Shown: in pieces, positions 45,031 to 56,427 of the stretch | Numbering within the stretch: the stretch's first letter is position 1 | How the letters are laid out: every line of letters begins with the position of its first letter | Source: Lunularia cruciata | Taxonomy: Eukaryota > Streptophyta > Marchantiopsida > Lunulariales > Lunulariaceae | Length of the DNA stretch: 64,000 nt | Assembly: GCA_948567375.1 (NCBI GenBank) | Contig: OX419756.1 | Coordinates: forward strand, 16,125,001 to 16,189,000 | Direction: 5' to 3' | Position numbers and translations under genes: made by a program | Notes under the pieces: model-generated | Databases searched by the model: none | What the model was told of the DNA's origin: nothing | Seen by the model: the letters and a program-made list of their open reading frames with translations, nothing else

Positions 45031-45540
45031 TATCACAACATTTGCAATACCAAAGCTAGTTTGCTCAAATGTTGGAGTTTAGTTGTGGTTGTCATAGTTA
45101 TTTTAGTAGTTGCTCAGAGGCTACTTAGAGGTAGCCAAATTTTGTGTTAGGATTACTAGACACACCACTGGAGCTACCATTGCTACACTAGGGTTTGAGT
45201 TCCATGTCAAGCCAAAGGGGTATACTTCTGAATTGCAGCTCCAAAGAGTTCACTTCTTTGATGTTAAGCCTTCAAGTTCTTTGCTATGATGGAAAGAGGC
45301 ATGAGAGCACAAATAGGAGTTTCTTAGCTAGAGTAGGTGTGGCTTGATTGTGTAATCAGAGCCTTTTGATGGAAGTTTCTTCAGTTGAGAGTTGCATTTC
45401 TTATCCAAGTTGAGAGTGTGAACTGAACTAATTATTGTTCATTCATTATGGCAATTTAGAGTTCATGTATTACTATGAGTTGTGGTTTCATAGTGGACAA
45501 TGTTGATAACAATGTATGTTATGTAGCAATGCATATAGTA
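45031..45540 (+). repeat. D2 LTR
   Basis: Starts TATCACAACATTTG (TGTCACGCCATTTG in the copy at 63511). Shares with it TAGTTACTTCAGTAG-like, AGTATACTTCTGAA, CTTAGCTAGAGT.GGTGTGGCTTGA and CTTTAGAGT segments in the same order. The 3' end is uncertain (about 45529-45545). Confidence 0.7.
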
Positions 45541-46800
45541 TGATAAAGACCAAATTGTAGAAGTCCTTCAATTTAAGTGTGAGATGGAAATTCAGGAGAT
45601 GAAAACACAACAATTACACCACATTGTAGATCATGTTAGATGAAAATAGAAAGAAGACAAGTCTATGGCTAGAAGCACAACAAGCAAGTTTTAGAAAGAG
45701 AAGGAAAAACAAGCTATAGACCAATTGCAGATGATGGAAGATATCATAGTAGAAGTTCAAAGCCTATACAATACTCCAAAGGAAGAAAATGGTGAAAATG
45801 CTTTAGAGTATAAAAGATCTTTGGGACCAATTGGTATCTATCATTGAAGAAGTAAAAATTGGAAGATTGATAAAGTTGAAGTTGCATGAACTAAGCTACA
45901 AATCCAAAAATTAAGTACAAATACCTATGAAGACTCAAAGATGGATCATTTACCTTTGAAGTTTAGAGAGCATGTAGATAGGAGGTTAATAGAATCTTGT
46001 GATACTTGGAGTTCTAGAGATTTGGATTACAAGGAGAGAATAAAACTTCTCCTTAGAATAGCTAGGGGAAAAGTTAGTTCTTTGTAGTAGTATTTTTTGC
46101 CAAAGAAACTTCACTAAATAAGTTTTTTGTAGTTGTAAAATCTTTGAAGTAGGACAAGTCTCCAAAGAATGACAAACTAGGATTTTTTTGTGGAAGAATT
46201 GACACCTTCCCAAGACACATGGAGAGCAATTAGTAATGTTCAATTTAGCATGATAGGAAAGGACATGGAAAGACATTCAATGTATAGTATATATGTAAGG
46301 AAGTGCAATCTTAGTAGATCTTTGAACTTCTTCAACTATTAGATTTCTTTATTTTGAGAAGGAGATACTATTTAAGGCTTCAATCCAGTGCAAATATTCA
46401 TTCAATTAGTGGAAGATTAATCAATTGAAAGAGCCAAAAGCTCTTCATTAAATTGCTTAATTCCAAGTATTAATGTTAGGTATTTGTTAAGTGACTATTT
46501 GGGAATCTTTGTAGTAGGAACTTGAGTGTTTATTGTGTATGATTACTAGTACTTTTAATTAGGTGTGATCCTTGGTAGTCCCAAAGAAGCAATGCCTTGA
46601 TAGATCCTGGGAAAAAATTATAAGAATGAATGCAAAGCATCGTATCTAATGTGAAAAACCTTTGGATGAGTACATTTACTTGGTTTGCAAGCTAAGCTAG
46701 TTGTTTACTTTGCATACAAGCTAAGCTAGCCATCAACTTGGTATTCAAGTTACTCAATCCTTGGAATTTCCTATAAGCTTCTCAAGATTCATAGACTATT
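45541..46800 (+). mobile_element. E2: E-family fragment
   Basis: Begins with a coiled-coil-like frame (45570-46060: 'KCEMEIQEMKTQQLHHIVDH', 'EKEKQAIDQLQMMEDIIVEVQSL'), with stops. A TATA-like CTATTTAAG lies at 46368-46376 and GCAATGCCTTGATAGATC at 46589-46606. It is cut at about 46800 by B2. It matches E4 and, inversely, E1 and E3. Confidence 0.55.
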
Positions 46801-47709
46801 GCAACCACTACCAAATCCATTTTCTCAATAACAACATGTGAGCTTAGACCTCATCACATCCTTGCCAAAGACCAACCAAAGCCGTACCACAATTGTGGTG
46901 TTTGTTGACAAGCTCAACAAATAAATTCATGTGGCACCTACCATGGATGCAATAGATGCTCCAACCTTGGCTCATATCTACTTTGATATGGTCTTCAAAC
47001 ATCATGGGATGCCAAGGGTTCTCATCTTTGTTTGCAATCCACAATTTACTAGAAATTTTGGCAAGCACTGTTAAAGTTACTTTGCATTAAGCTTGCTTTG
47101 TCAATAGCCTGTCATCCTCAAACTAATGGGCATATCAAATGAGCAAATTACACATTGGGAGACATGCTATGTGCATTTGTCACTATTCATCACACCAATT
47201 GAGATACTTGTCTTGCGGTTACCTATAATAATTCCAAACATGCAAATACAAACTTCTCTACCTTTTTCTGCGACTATGGACAAGATCCACTTGTTCCCAA
47301 TTCTCTTCTTATTCTACTCTACTCTCATATCCCTCATACATCCACCTTGTCCAAGATATTTACATCCTTACACCAAGCCAAGTCTCATCTTCTTGTCACC
47401 CAAAATCATCAAAAGCAATATGTTGATAGACATTGTCATGGTCTCACCTTTCAACTAGGTTATAAGATCATGATTTCCTTTAATACACTCTTTCTCACCC
47501 TTGACACTCAATTTTGTAAACTTTCTCTCAATTGGATAGATATATTTACTATTACTCATGTCATTTCTCCTATTGCCTACCAACTTGCCCTTCTTAGTCA
47601 TAGGAGGATCCATCTTGTCTTCCATGTTTCCATGTTAAAACCCTTTTTTCTACCTCATCTTCCTTTCTTACTTTGTTCAAATCTTTCCTCCTCCAATCCT
47701 TTTCAATGA

Positions 47710-47895
47710 TCTTGAAGAATACAAAGTTGAGCGCATACTTGCCCGTTATGACATCCAATGTGATCATAACCAACACAAAAAATATAAGATCCTTTGTAAA
47801 GTGTATCCTCTTCATGATGCAACATGGGAACCTCTTTCTCAGCTTCATAATGTGCAAGCCGCTATACAAGAGTTTAAGATTCCATGGTAACAAGT
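47710..47895 (+). pseudogene. B2 chromodomain
   Basis: Translation includes 'VERILARYDIQ', 'KYKILCKVYPLHDATWEP' and 'LSQLHNVQAAIQEF', a nearly complete chromodomain (aromatic and W-E-P positions recognisable). It is better kept than in B1. Confidence 0.75.
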
Positions 47896-47923
47896 GCATC
47901 ACAAACTAGTGGTGGAAGAATAT

Positions 47924-48344
47924 ATAATAATATGGATATAACAAAAGCTAATATGGAGCTACATATAGTTAAAATAAGGTAGAACTATCTTATATCTAGG
48001 AAATTCTAAGAATGTTCTAGAAGCATCTACAAAGCTTCTAGAAACCTTCCAAGGATTGAGTAACTTGTATGCCAAGTTGATGGCTAGCTTAGCTTATACG
48101 CCAAGTAGATGTCTAGCTTAACATTAATACCAAGTAAATGGCTAGCTTAGCTTGCATTCCAATTAAAGTGAATTTTAGAGGGAACCTTCCTTAGAAGCTT
48201 CTTGGGAACCTTGTACACAAGTTACCTTTAAATACCAAAGCCCAAGCTCAAACTAAGCATTTGGAGTTTCCCTCACTTGAGCATTCCAATATGACTTTTT
48301 ATTCCAATCTTCCATGCTCCTATTTCTCTCTTGGATCTTTTACA
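47924..48344 (+). repeat. B2 3' LTR
   Basis: TATAATAATATGG to CTTTTACA. Its U3 has three shorter units (about 34 bp, GCTAGCTTAGCTTGCATACC-like, 48070-48165) where B1 has 62-bp units, so the subrepeat differs between copies. Confidence 0.8.
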
Positions 48345-49050
48345 CCTTGATATGATGATTCAATCAACTATGAAGAAGCTGCTTCTACTACAAATATTCC
48401 TTCTCTAAAGATCATGTTCTACTCTTCCCAAAATGCATATACTCATCCAAAGGTTTTTCAAATTAGGTATCATTCTTTTAATTCATTCCTATTAAATACT
48501 GTCAACATTATAATTCTTCCCAATATCAGTCAATGCATTGCTTTTTTGGGGTTACCAAGGATCACACACCCTAACTACAAACACTATTAATCACACAAAA
48601 TCACCACTCAAATTCATACTTCAAAGATTCCCCAATAGTAACTCAACGAAGAACTAACACTAATACTTGGAATTAAGCAATGTAATGAAAAGGTTTTGCT
48701 CTTTCACTTGATTCATCTTCCACTAATTAAATGAATATTTACATTGGATTGAAGACTTAAATAGTATCTCCTACTCAAAATTGAAGAAATCTACTAGTTG
48801 AAGAAGTACAAATATCTAGAGTAGATAGAGTACCAAACCACTTGGTTCTATATATCATTAATTTTATGCAAGAATTCATCCATCAAGCAAGTAGGTGGTT
48901 GTAATCCTTAGCTCAAAGTATAATTGTAATCCCTTATTTACGTACCCATGCCCAAAATAATCTAGTCTATAGATATTTCTCAATATTTTAATGAAGTTGA
49001 CCAAATAAAAGTTACTACTTTTGTTGAAGAGATCTCAACTTGCTTCAATT
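48345..49050 (-). mobile_element. E3: E-family LTR-like fragment
   Basis: Minus-strand copy with TATA-like CTATTTAAG (48756-48764) and, about 220 nt on, GCAATGCATTGACTGAT (48525-48541). It closely resembles E1 (26100-26470). The right end is not defined. Confidence 0.5.
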
Positions 49051-50031
49051 ACAAGGTATCCAAGTTTTTTTGTAGTACATCTTAACATGATTATTGAAAA
49101 TATACCTTGATGGATTTACTATAGATAGAACTTGGATAGTGTAAAATATATTTTATTGTGACTTTACATTGATCCTCTTGGATGCTCCTTCCTTTCAGAC
49201 TCTAAAGTAGCATCTTTTTGAATTTTTCTCTCTTATCAACCTCCCTTTTACCATAGATATATTGTATGATTTTTAAATGAACTATTATATGGGCAAACAA
49301 AATTTGAAATTCTTAACACAAAAAATAAAAAAATAAAAAAATTCTTAACACAAAAATTTAAAAAAATTAACACAAAAATCAAAAATTTGTTCTTAGAAAT
49401 CCTTTCTTTGCTAATAAATTTTATCTATGAAACCTCATAAAAGTCATCTTTGGTATGGCATAATTACAACTTATATATATAATTATCTATTCTGTGACAC
49501 ATATGTCAAATGGGGTATCATTTAATTTTTTACCATGAGTATCTCAACAACTATGGTTTAACCATTTGTTTTCCAACAAGCCTTTGTCATCATAGTATCC
49601 AATCTGTGCTCCATTCTCAAACTAAATATTGTACTTGTAGAACTATGCTTTGGTGTCACATTGTGGTGTACAATGTCTTCTTATATACAGTTTTCTTGTT
49701 GAAAGTCCTATTTCCTTGAAGTTTTTAAACTTGTTTAGTGATACAATCATCAAATAATGAAGAAATATAACTTGGATAGTTGGTGGACTTCATCCCGTAG
49801 TACAAGCCATCACTCACCTTCACCAACTTGCAACTTGATTTTTGGTACTTGCAATACTCATCTTGATAGTATATTGCTATAGTAATATCATTAAGTGCTT
49901 ATTTAATAACATTCTTCGTTGCCTTCTCTCCTCCCTTTACATGCTTTCCAATGGATTTGAGTTTTTCTGTTCAACATGTTGTAATTTTAGCGTTTCTTCT
50001 CACATATAGCATGCCTTGTAGGAAAATTTCT
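49051..50031. other. No gene recognised; A-rich repeat inside
   Basis: AT-rich sequence. At 49310-49395 three units of TTAACACAAAAA separated by A-runs form a small tandem repeat. Minus-strand text such as 'FENGAQIGYYDDKGLLENKW' (49560-49640) might belong with the frame at 50032-50313 but stops intervene. Confidence 0.4.
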
Positions 50032-50313
50032 TCACTTTGTATTCTTTATTTCTGCCCGTTGGTGGACTTTAGGATTTGTAACAACTTGAAGAGTATATAT
50101 ATCCCATGCTACGTTTGAACCTCTTGTCTCTTCTAGAGAATTGTAACTCATTAATTGATAATGAAAGTCAACATTTAAGTCAGTCTCCACAGTTATAATT
50201 TCTATTACACTAGATCCACCTTCACCGAGAACAGCTCCATTGTAATTGTAAGTTGTATCCATAGACGAGATGCATCCAAACTTGACGACTTTTCCAAGTA
50301 CCCTCAATAACAC
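50032..50313 (-). CDS. 93-codon frame, unrecognised, possible host gene exon or pseudogene
   Basis: MLLRVLGKVVKFGCISSMDT to HQRAEIKNTK. It has balanced composition and no transposon motif, and lies in a stretch free of retroelement features. The text 'DTTYNYNGAVLGEGGSSVIEIITVETDLNVDF' looks protein-like, but I recognise no family. It could be an exon, a pseudogene piece or chance. Confidence 0.25.
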   Translation of the reverse strand: MLLRVLGKVVKFGCISSMDTTYNYNGAVLGEGGSSVIEIITVETDLNVDFHYQLMSYNSLEETRGSNVAWDIYTLQVVTNPKVHQRAEIKNTK

Positions 50314-50404
50314 ACTTGGATGTTTGTATTTCTTGTGAGAAGTATAAAATCAAAGAACCAAATAAGATATAGAAATCATTATATAATAATTATCAAAATA
50401 TAAA

Positions 50405-50845
50405 AGGTTGTATTCTAGAATCCTACTTTATTGAGTCACTTTATCAAAAATAAAAGTGTAACATAGAATAATGTCAAAATTGAAAATGAAAAACTGGATT
50501 CTAGAATCCCAGTTTTTATATACGTGATAGTCTAGCACGAGGAGAAATATGTTGAATATTATGATTTAAAATATAAAGTGTAATTTTTGAATCTTACTTT
50601 TCATAAAAGTACTGTCAAGTGCCAAATGAGATGTAATGTAAATGTTAAGATCTGAAAATAAAAGAAGGGATTTTAAAATCCTACTTCTCTAAGCAAGATA
50701 AGATGGTGTTAAAGCAAAGTACAACTTAAAACAAGGAGGGTAGAATTTGAAAATAGAAACTAGGATTCTAGACCCTTACCTTTTTATTGCTATGGGCTTC
50801 CATAATCAAAGATTTAAAATGAGATTTTAGAATTTTACTTTTATT
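50405..50845. repeat. Tandem array 1, about 85-95 bp unit, ~6 copies
   Basis: Degenerate units, each centred on a palindromic GGATTCTAGAATCC and followed by TACTTTTTAT. Centres are near 50410, 50496, 50580, 50668, 50763 and 50822 (the last interval shorter). The sequence between centres is A-rich with weaker similarity. Confidence 0.7.
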
Positions 50846-51037
50846 CGTGTTGATCTTATACAAAAGCTTATACAAATTAGAATAATATCTTATTCTAATT
50901 GATAAATACTATCATATTTATGAGAATTTTACAACACCAATAGATTTTATTTTAAATAAATAAATAAAAATTACTAATAGAAGATAAAAATGAATTATGG
51001 AATACATAACTAAAACTATTATGTGATAAACATAGAA

Positions 51038-51705
51038 AAGCTGACACATGGCCTAGAAAACTTGATTCTGATTTGTGTTCTTATTAGGATACTACTAGCT
51101 CTTTATATTTTCTACACCATCCACGTTGCCATGGATTAAGTTGTAGTGACTAATATAAATTGTTAATAGGTTGATTGTTGGCCTAATGCTCTCTAACTTG
51201 ATTTATGATTTCAAGTAATGAATTAATTTTTCCCTGTACCGATTTAGGGTCCATGTGGTTGATGGATTAAATCTTAATCTTAATCCACTTATAAGCTGAT
51301 ATTTGCCTAAGATTCTCCAACTTTTTTATCATGAATTCAAGTATGAAACTGATTTTCCCTTTATTTTGTATAAGATCCACAAGGCTGATGGATCATATCT
51401 TAATCATCAATAGAAACCAACATAAGATGATAATTGGCCTAAGACTTTCTAATTGATCTGTGTTTTCAATCAGGGAACTGGTTTTTCACTATAGTCCTAT
51501 TGGAACAGTGTGATAGTCGGATTAAAATTTAATAGTGAATTTAAACCACCTATAAGCTGACATGTGGCTAAAATTTACTAATCTGATTCGTATTTCCAAT
51601 CAAGGTATTGAGTTTTTCTTATAGTCTTTACATCTTCTATGGTCGACGAATTAACTTTAATCGGTACCAAACCCTTGTATGCTTACACATGGCTAATAAT
51701 AATAT
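51038..51705. repeat. Tandem array 2, about 125-131 bp unit, ~5 copies
   Basis: Units begin AAGCTGACACATGGCCTA (starts near 51038, 51168, 51293, 51424, 51554, and a partial at 51680). Each contains a TCTAACTTGATTTGTGTTTTC segment, TTTTCCCTATAGTCC, and CTGATGGATTAAATCTTAATC. Copies are perhaps 65-80% alike by eye. This is a small satellite-like array, different from array 1. Confidence 0.8.
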
Positions 51706-51709
51706 ATGT

Positions 51710-54700
51710 ATCTGTGCAGAGAATAGAAATTCACGAATATAGGTTTCTTTTCTTTGAATCGATGGTAAAATAGTACATGGCATAGTTTTACCTACATCAA
51801 CCCAAATTTGATATGGGATAATAAATTTTTATGTGAGAATTAAATTATTTCCTTGATCATTCAATCGTATCAAAAGGTGTTTATATACGGATTTAATTTT
51901 TTTTGCATTTTCATGATGCTTTCAATCAATGTGGACTTGTGCCCTTATTTTCCTATAGTAAAACCTTTATGGCATGTATCGCAAGAGGATTAATTACCTA
52001 AATTGTAGTATTGGGTTATATAGGGAGTTACAGAATACAGCAGCATTTAACCTTATAAACACCAAGGATTTATTTGATCTCAAAACACGTGTCACACTTC
52101 TATATTTCCACTTGAATAAGGGAATTGTATTCCCCTATATTAATACCTAAATGCGTAGAGGAGAAATTTTAAATATTCGTATGGGATCTAATGGAGGAAC
52201 TCATGTCCTTGCATGATTTCCGGATAAAACTCTTTGAGTTATTTTTTCTTCTTTTTTCTTTTTATACATATCTGGTTACCTTTTCTATAATACCAACGTA
52301 GGGAATTTTACTGCTATTCATGCGGGAAAGTAAATTTCACTGTTGCTGATAATTTTGCTTACCGTTTTCTCTCCTTTAGTTCAAACAACTTCCTTCCGTG
52401 GGGTATTCCCTACCTAGGAAGGGTGAAAAAGTCCTAGTCTTGTAATCCAAGAGATATGATTCTAGCATTGAGTCTCCGTGGTACGAGTACGCCTTCTTAC
52501 TATACTGTTTATAAAGAGTCCACTTCAAAACAACCAAACTTACACGGTCAACATTCAATCTTGCGACCTTGATATCTTTAGCTGTTGCAAATCTTCTTCT
52601 TACCGGACTCTTAAAGATGTGGTGATTCACGTTACTCGTATAATTTTATCACGATCATCGTATGGAAAATGGAAGGGGAATTGTAAAATTGAGAGAACAC
52701 ATCTGACAAATGGGAATTCTCGAACGCATTCTAAGTATTGCCACTACCGTATCCGCAAGAACACTTGTATTGATCTCTTCATCTATTCAATTGGCATTTG
52801 ATTGCAACTCGCTTGCTTTCTTGGTCGTCTTCGAGGGTTCGTCGTTAACAGAGGTCTCGTCTCATTTATCTGGCTGTTATCAGTGTCATCCTTCCGAATT
52901 CGAGTTCTGTACTTTTATTCATTTTCTCCCTGGTAGTACATCAACTGGTTGATAAAGCTGCTGCAGCTATATCTGGTTTCGGCCGGTAAATCTCGAGAAT
53001 ATTTGTGAGCAGATGCACTTTAGAGCAGAGATGTCGACTCAGATGTGTTCATTTGACATCAATCCTATAAAATTTATATCTTTCTTCCCAAATTTGCGAT
53101 CCAAATTGCCAGTATCCAACCGGGATGACATTCTCTACCATAAGAGACAGCACTCGTTTCTACTCAACAGAGTTGAGTGAAAACGAGCGTTGAACGTCTT
53201 GAGCGAAGGTGTACTCTAATCGCTCCTCACCGGGAGAATTATGGAGGAGAAATTACACGCTGACAAAACAGGTGCAAATGTATCTTCTTATCCACTACTG
53301 CATCAAAATATACCTCTTGGATGCAGAATCGTTCACAAAAACTGGCTCGAACTTGGTCCGAGAGCTTATACACATGCTAATCTTTGCAGCGGCATTCTTT
53401 GTTTCATGTCTTCGGCAATATTGTACTTCACGGTGATTAGCTGCCGGGAAGCTAATGTATTTATATGGGGCATGACTAAAGGATAGGTATCTCGTAGTGA
53501 AAACTATTACGCGATCACAATAAAGTTCGAGCTCATCCACAGACCGGCAGATTCTCGTTGGCGCGTAGCAACTTTTGAGTTAGACCGGATCTATTTTCCC
53601 ACTTTGTCAATGTCATTTCTTTACTGATAAATCTTCTGGAATGTCAAGTCAACCCTGGACCCTCGCCAATCCTCTTACTCATCCGTTAGTCAAGCCAACA
53701 CAGAAGCTTTCTTTTCCTGGCTCCATGGTATGGGAAGGGCCACCGCCATTAATTGTCAATGTTCTGGCAAGCCCAGCAGGGATCTCCAAGCCGTAGGTAA
53801 CGCGGAGAAAGCTTTTCTCGGATAACTCTGATGGACCTTAACATCCTTGCCCTCTCTGCTGTCATTACAAGTAGAATACACGGTGAGCAACGTTCTTGCT
53901 TTGATGCTAGGGCAAGTACTAGTGCAGCCTTGAATCAGCTGTCCCATAGGCAATAATAATTCCAATCTTCACGTTCTTTTCTCAGGAAAGGCCAGATTCC
54001 ATATGCTCACGATTGTAAATTCTGATTTCATGGGGTTGGTTGAACTAAACAATTCCCGGAGAAAGACTGTCCAAGGGATTGCTCATAGCTCATAGTTCAT
54101 AGCTCAAAGCTCAAACGGAATATAGGATCGTGTTTATTTCAGCCAGCAAACAAATAAATTTGCATCTGAAAGCAGAGAAAGATGGAACTCCAGATGCTTT
54201 TGCTGCGGAATCATCATCAGTTGCTCAAGCGGGGTATGATCCAAGATGATGACACTTCGAGAAATATCTGTACGTGTGTTTGGTGGCTGACATTATTCTG
54301 CAGGGTCTAAAAGCCTCTCCTAGTTTTTCTTCTTCAATCGATTTGTTCCACCCTGAAGATTAGTGTAAGCTTAAGAATTACCGTAGGCAACTGTAGCTAA
54401 ATCCTCCCTATTATTGATTTTCTGATCCATCTACAGGAAATACCTCTGTTTGAGCAACAATGTTGGAAGCCGAGCACGCAAACAGCACGATCCTATTGCC
54501 ATTGAATACTCGGTGCGCACCCGAGAGTACCTGAAGCCCAAGATATGTACCTGTTGTCCACCTTTAGGAGCATTAGTGCGTGCAAAATATCTGTAGTTGC
54601 TCGTGAGTCGTGTTCTCTGTGAGTGCATCAAGTGATGGAGATGTCGAACTCAGGTACTATATACATCGATTGATGGATTCTGGAACTGTAATATACATAT

Positions 54701-55880
54701 GGTTTATGTTTACAGGGTATCTCATTTTGCTCTCGCCTGACCTACTTTCGCAGCAATGAACTGTTTTGTGGAGATACGCTGAATCTTGGTCATCAAGGTT
54801 GGCGCAGCGTCAGAGAACGAAAATAAATTATTCAGTGAATGACGAGTACACCAATCGGAAGGTTCAGGTCAAGTCACATACTTTACACGCGCGTGTCAAG
54901 TGAAGAGGATAGAATTGTCTCTGAACAAATGTTTTCATCCAATGCTCATCAGAAAAATATCTCTTCTTTCAACTCATAGAAAGCATTTGAGAGTGTTCTC
55001 AAATGGAAGGGAAACGTAGAGTCATAAAAAGTCCGATGTTCTGGAACCTTACTTTACCTCAATTTCCTAATGGAAGGTGCTTCGAGACCTAGAGGTATCA
55101 TGCTTGTATAAGAGCTGCTGGTCCCAATACCCCGAACAGTAGTCTTCTCTCACATGAAATCTTCCCGAGGATGCTAGTGCGGTGCGAAGGATATTTTTCT
55201 CGTGTGTGTGGATGGTCGTATCATCAAATCAAGATGCAGGTCTAACTGTCAGATTAAAAATTCATTTGAGTGTTTCGAAAATCGAAACAAGAACGGGATT
55301 CATGGAGCTATTATGGGGCATGGCAAGTTAGACAAGTGGGCTTTAGTCCCTGAGGGAGTTGCCGAAGATCGTTTAGGAGGAATGTTGGCTTGTCAAGTTC
55401 AAGCGTAATGAAAACTTGGGTCCTTCCTATCATTGAGTTTTTGGAAACAGTAAACACACCTCACTTTTTCTGCTCATTCACCTCACCCCTACGTTACCAT
55501 ACAGGGGTGCAAATAAACCATCAAACCATTCTCGCTATGTTATTGGCTACAATGTTGGGAACATGATGTAAAAAGTATCCTACAACCATTCCGATGCATG
55601 CGATAGCGACCAATTTCACACAACTAGCCACTCTGATTGGCTAGAAGTGTTAGAATTGGAGGTGGTTGTACAATTTCCCTATTTTGAATTGCCCGCCAAT
55701 GGTGAAGAGGATGCTCGTAGTGCTTTACAATTACGAGGCAAAGGGGGACATGACAAAAAAATTAAAAATTCCCAGCAACTAAAGAAGACTTTACATGAGG
55801 GCAAGAGTGTGGAGGAACACGAAAGTAGAGTCACTGTAGAAGGATAATCAATATAGCTCTAGCATGGTATCGGCTTCTAT
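51710..55880. other. CpG-retaining, non-repetitive 4 kb; no gene identified
   Basis: From about 52.0 kb the base composition changes: CpG occurs about once or twice per 60 bases, against almost none in the retroelements. No LTR, gag or pol motif is visible. Open frames exist on both strands (52478-52801, 52710-52952, 53241-53486 on plus; 52376-52630, 53756-53965 on minus; 55202-55408 and 55647-55847 on plus), all under 110 codons and unrecognised. A short 8-9 bp tandem (CTCATAGTT-like) is at 54079-54112. This could be low-copy host DNA with small or non-coding genes, or an organelle-derived insert; I recognised no organellar gene. Confidence 0.5.
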
Positions 55881-56314
55881 TGTTTAAAGTACATTTTAGA
55901 TGGTAGTACATGTGGTATTGATATAGCATGTAATTATACTATAGCTGTTAGGGTTTGTACATAGCACCTAGCATCCAATGGCGGTACTAGTTAGAATATT
56001 TAGATTTTACCTTTGAGAGAGCATATTGTTCATTCCGTTGGTGGCATAGTGAAGAAGCTTGAGCAGCAATCTAGAGAAGCAAGGCCAAGCAACAAGACCA
56101 AGTTTTTCATTAGCATAGAAACTGCAGACTAGCCTGTAAGTACTCCATTCCTCATTTCATGAGATTAGATTTTCAATAAGAGGAAATAGGCCGGAGTGCT
56201 TTGTAAATCCTTGTAGAACATAGACCGGCCGGAGTGCTTTGTATGTTCCTTGTATGTTGTATGTGTTGTAAATGCTGTGCAGATTTGCAGCAATATTTAC
56301 TACAGTTTTCAACA
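55881..56314 (+). repeat. H 5' LTR
   Basis: 434 bp, TGTTTAAAGTACAT to TTTTCAACA. It carries a 38-bp-offset duplication of GGCCGGAGTGCTTTGTA (56189-56205 and 56227-56243) absent from the 3' LTR, which explains most of the 50-bp length difference. A GGTTATAGCCCC stretch (56315-56326) after it resembles a decayed initiator tRNA-Met PBS. Confidence 0.88.
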
Positions 56315-56427
56315 GGTTATAGCCCCATGTTACCAGCGCGTGAAGAGGGATAGAAGATTATTCTTGTCAAAGTATTTAAGAGAGACTAGAGTAGATCCTT
56401 CAAATCAGTGAGTAGATTTGGACACAA

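Larger units (their letters stand above)
41197..45540 (+). mobile_element. D2: second D element, rearranged, with two solo LTR insertions
   Basis: The plus-strand part (41780-44800) contains integrase and a PHD-like tail, homologous to minus-strand D1. The left part, 41198-41755, is the RT-RNase H segment in the opposite orientation. Solo LTR G (42414-43279) and solo LTR C3 (43867-44621) interrupt the integrase. A D-type LTR follows at 45031. The 5' half is absent. Confidence 0.75.
46803..48344 (+). mobile_element. B2: 5'-truncated B chromovirus
   Basis: Aligns with B1 from about 24270 to its 3' LTR. It keeps the integrase (46803-47620; frames such as 47126-47458 and 47347-47709 are shifted pieces), the chromodomain and a 421-bp 3' LTR (47924-48344). 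Gag, protease and RT are absent, so no second LTR or target duplication can be tested. Confidence 0.82.

Noticed and set aside
20505-48360. E-family sequence on the right of both B1 and B2 as shared insertion preference
   Set aside because: B1 and B2 meet the E copies at different points and B2's left end is truncated, so two cases are not enough.
49310-49395. A-rich stretch as a LINE or SINE tail
   Set aside because: No upstream RT, endonuclease or Pol III box was seen; it is a short tandem of TTAACACAAAAA.
52376-53965. Several 69-107 codon frames as a possible host gene
   Set aside because: No family recognised, frames overlap on both strands, and no consistent exon structure; kept only as an unexplained low-copy region.
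51710-55880. Plastid or mitochondrial insertion
   Set aside because: Normal CpG would fit, but I recognised no organellar gene, tRNA or rRNA; it remains an open alternative.
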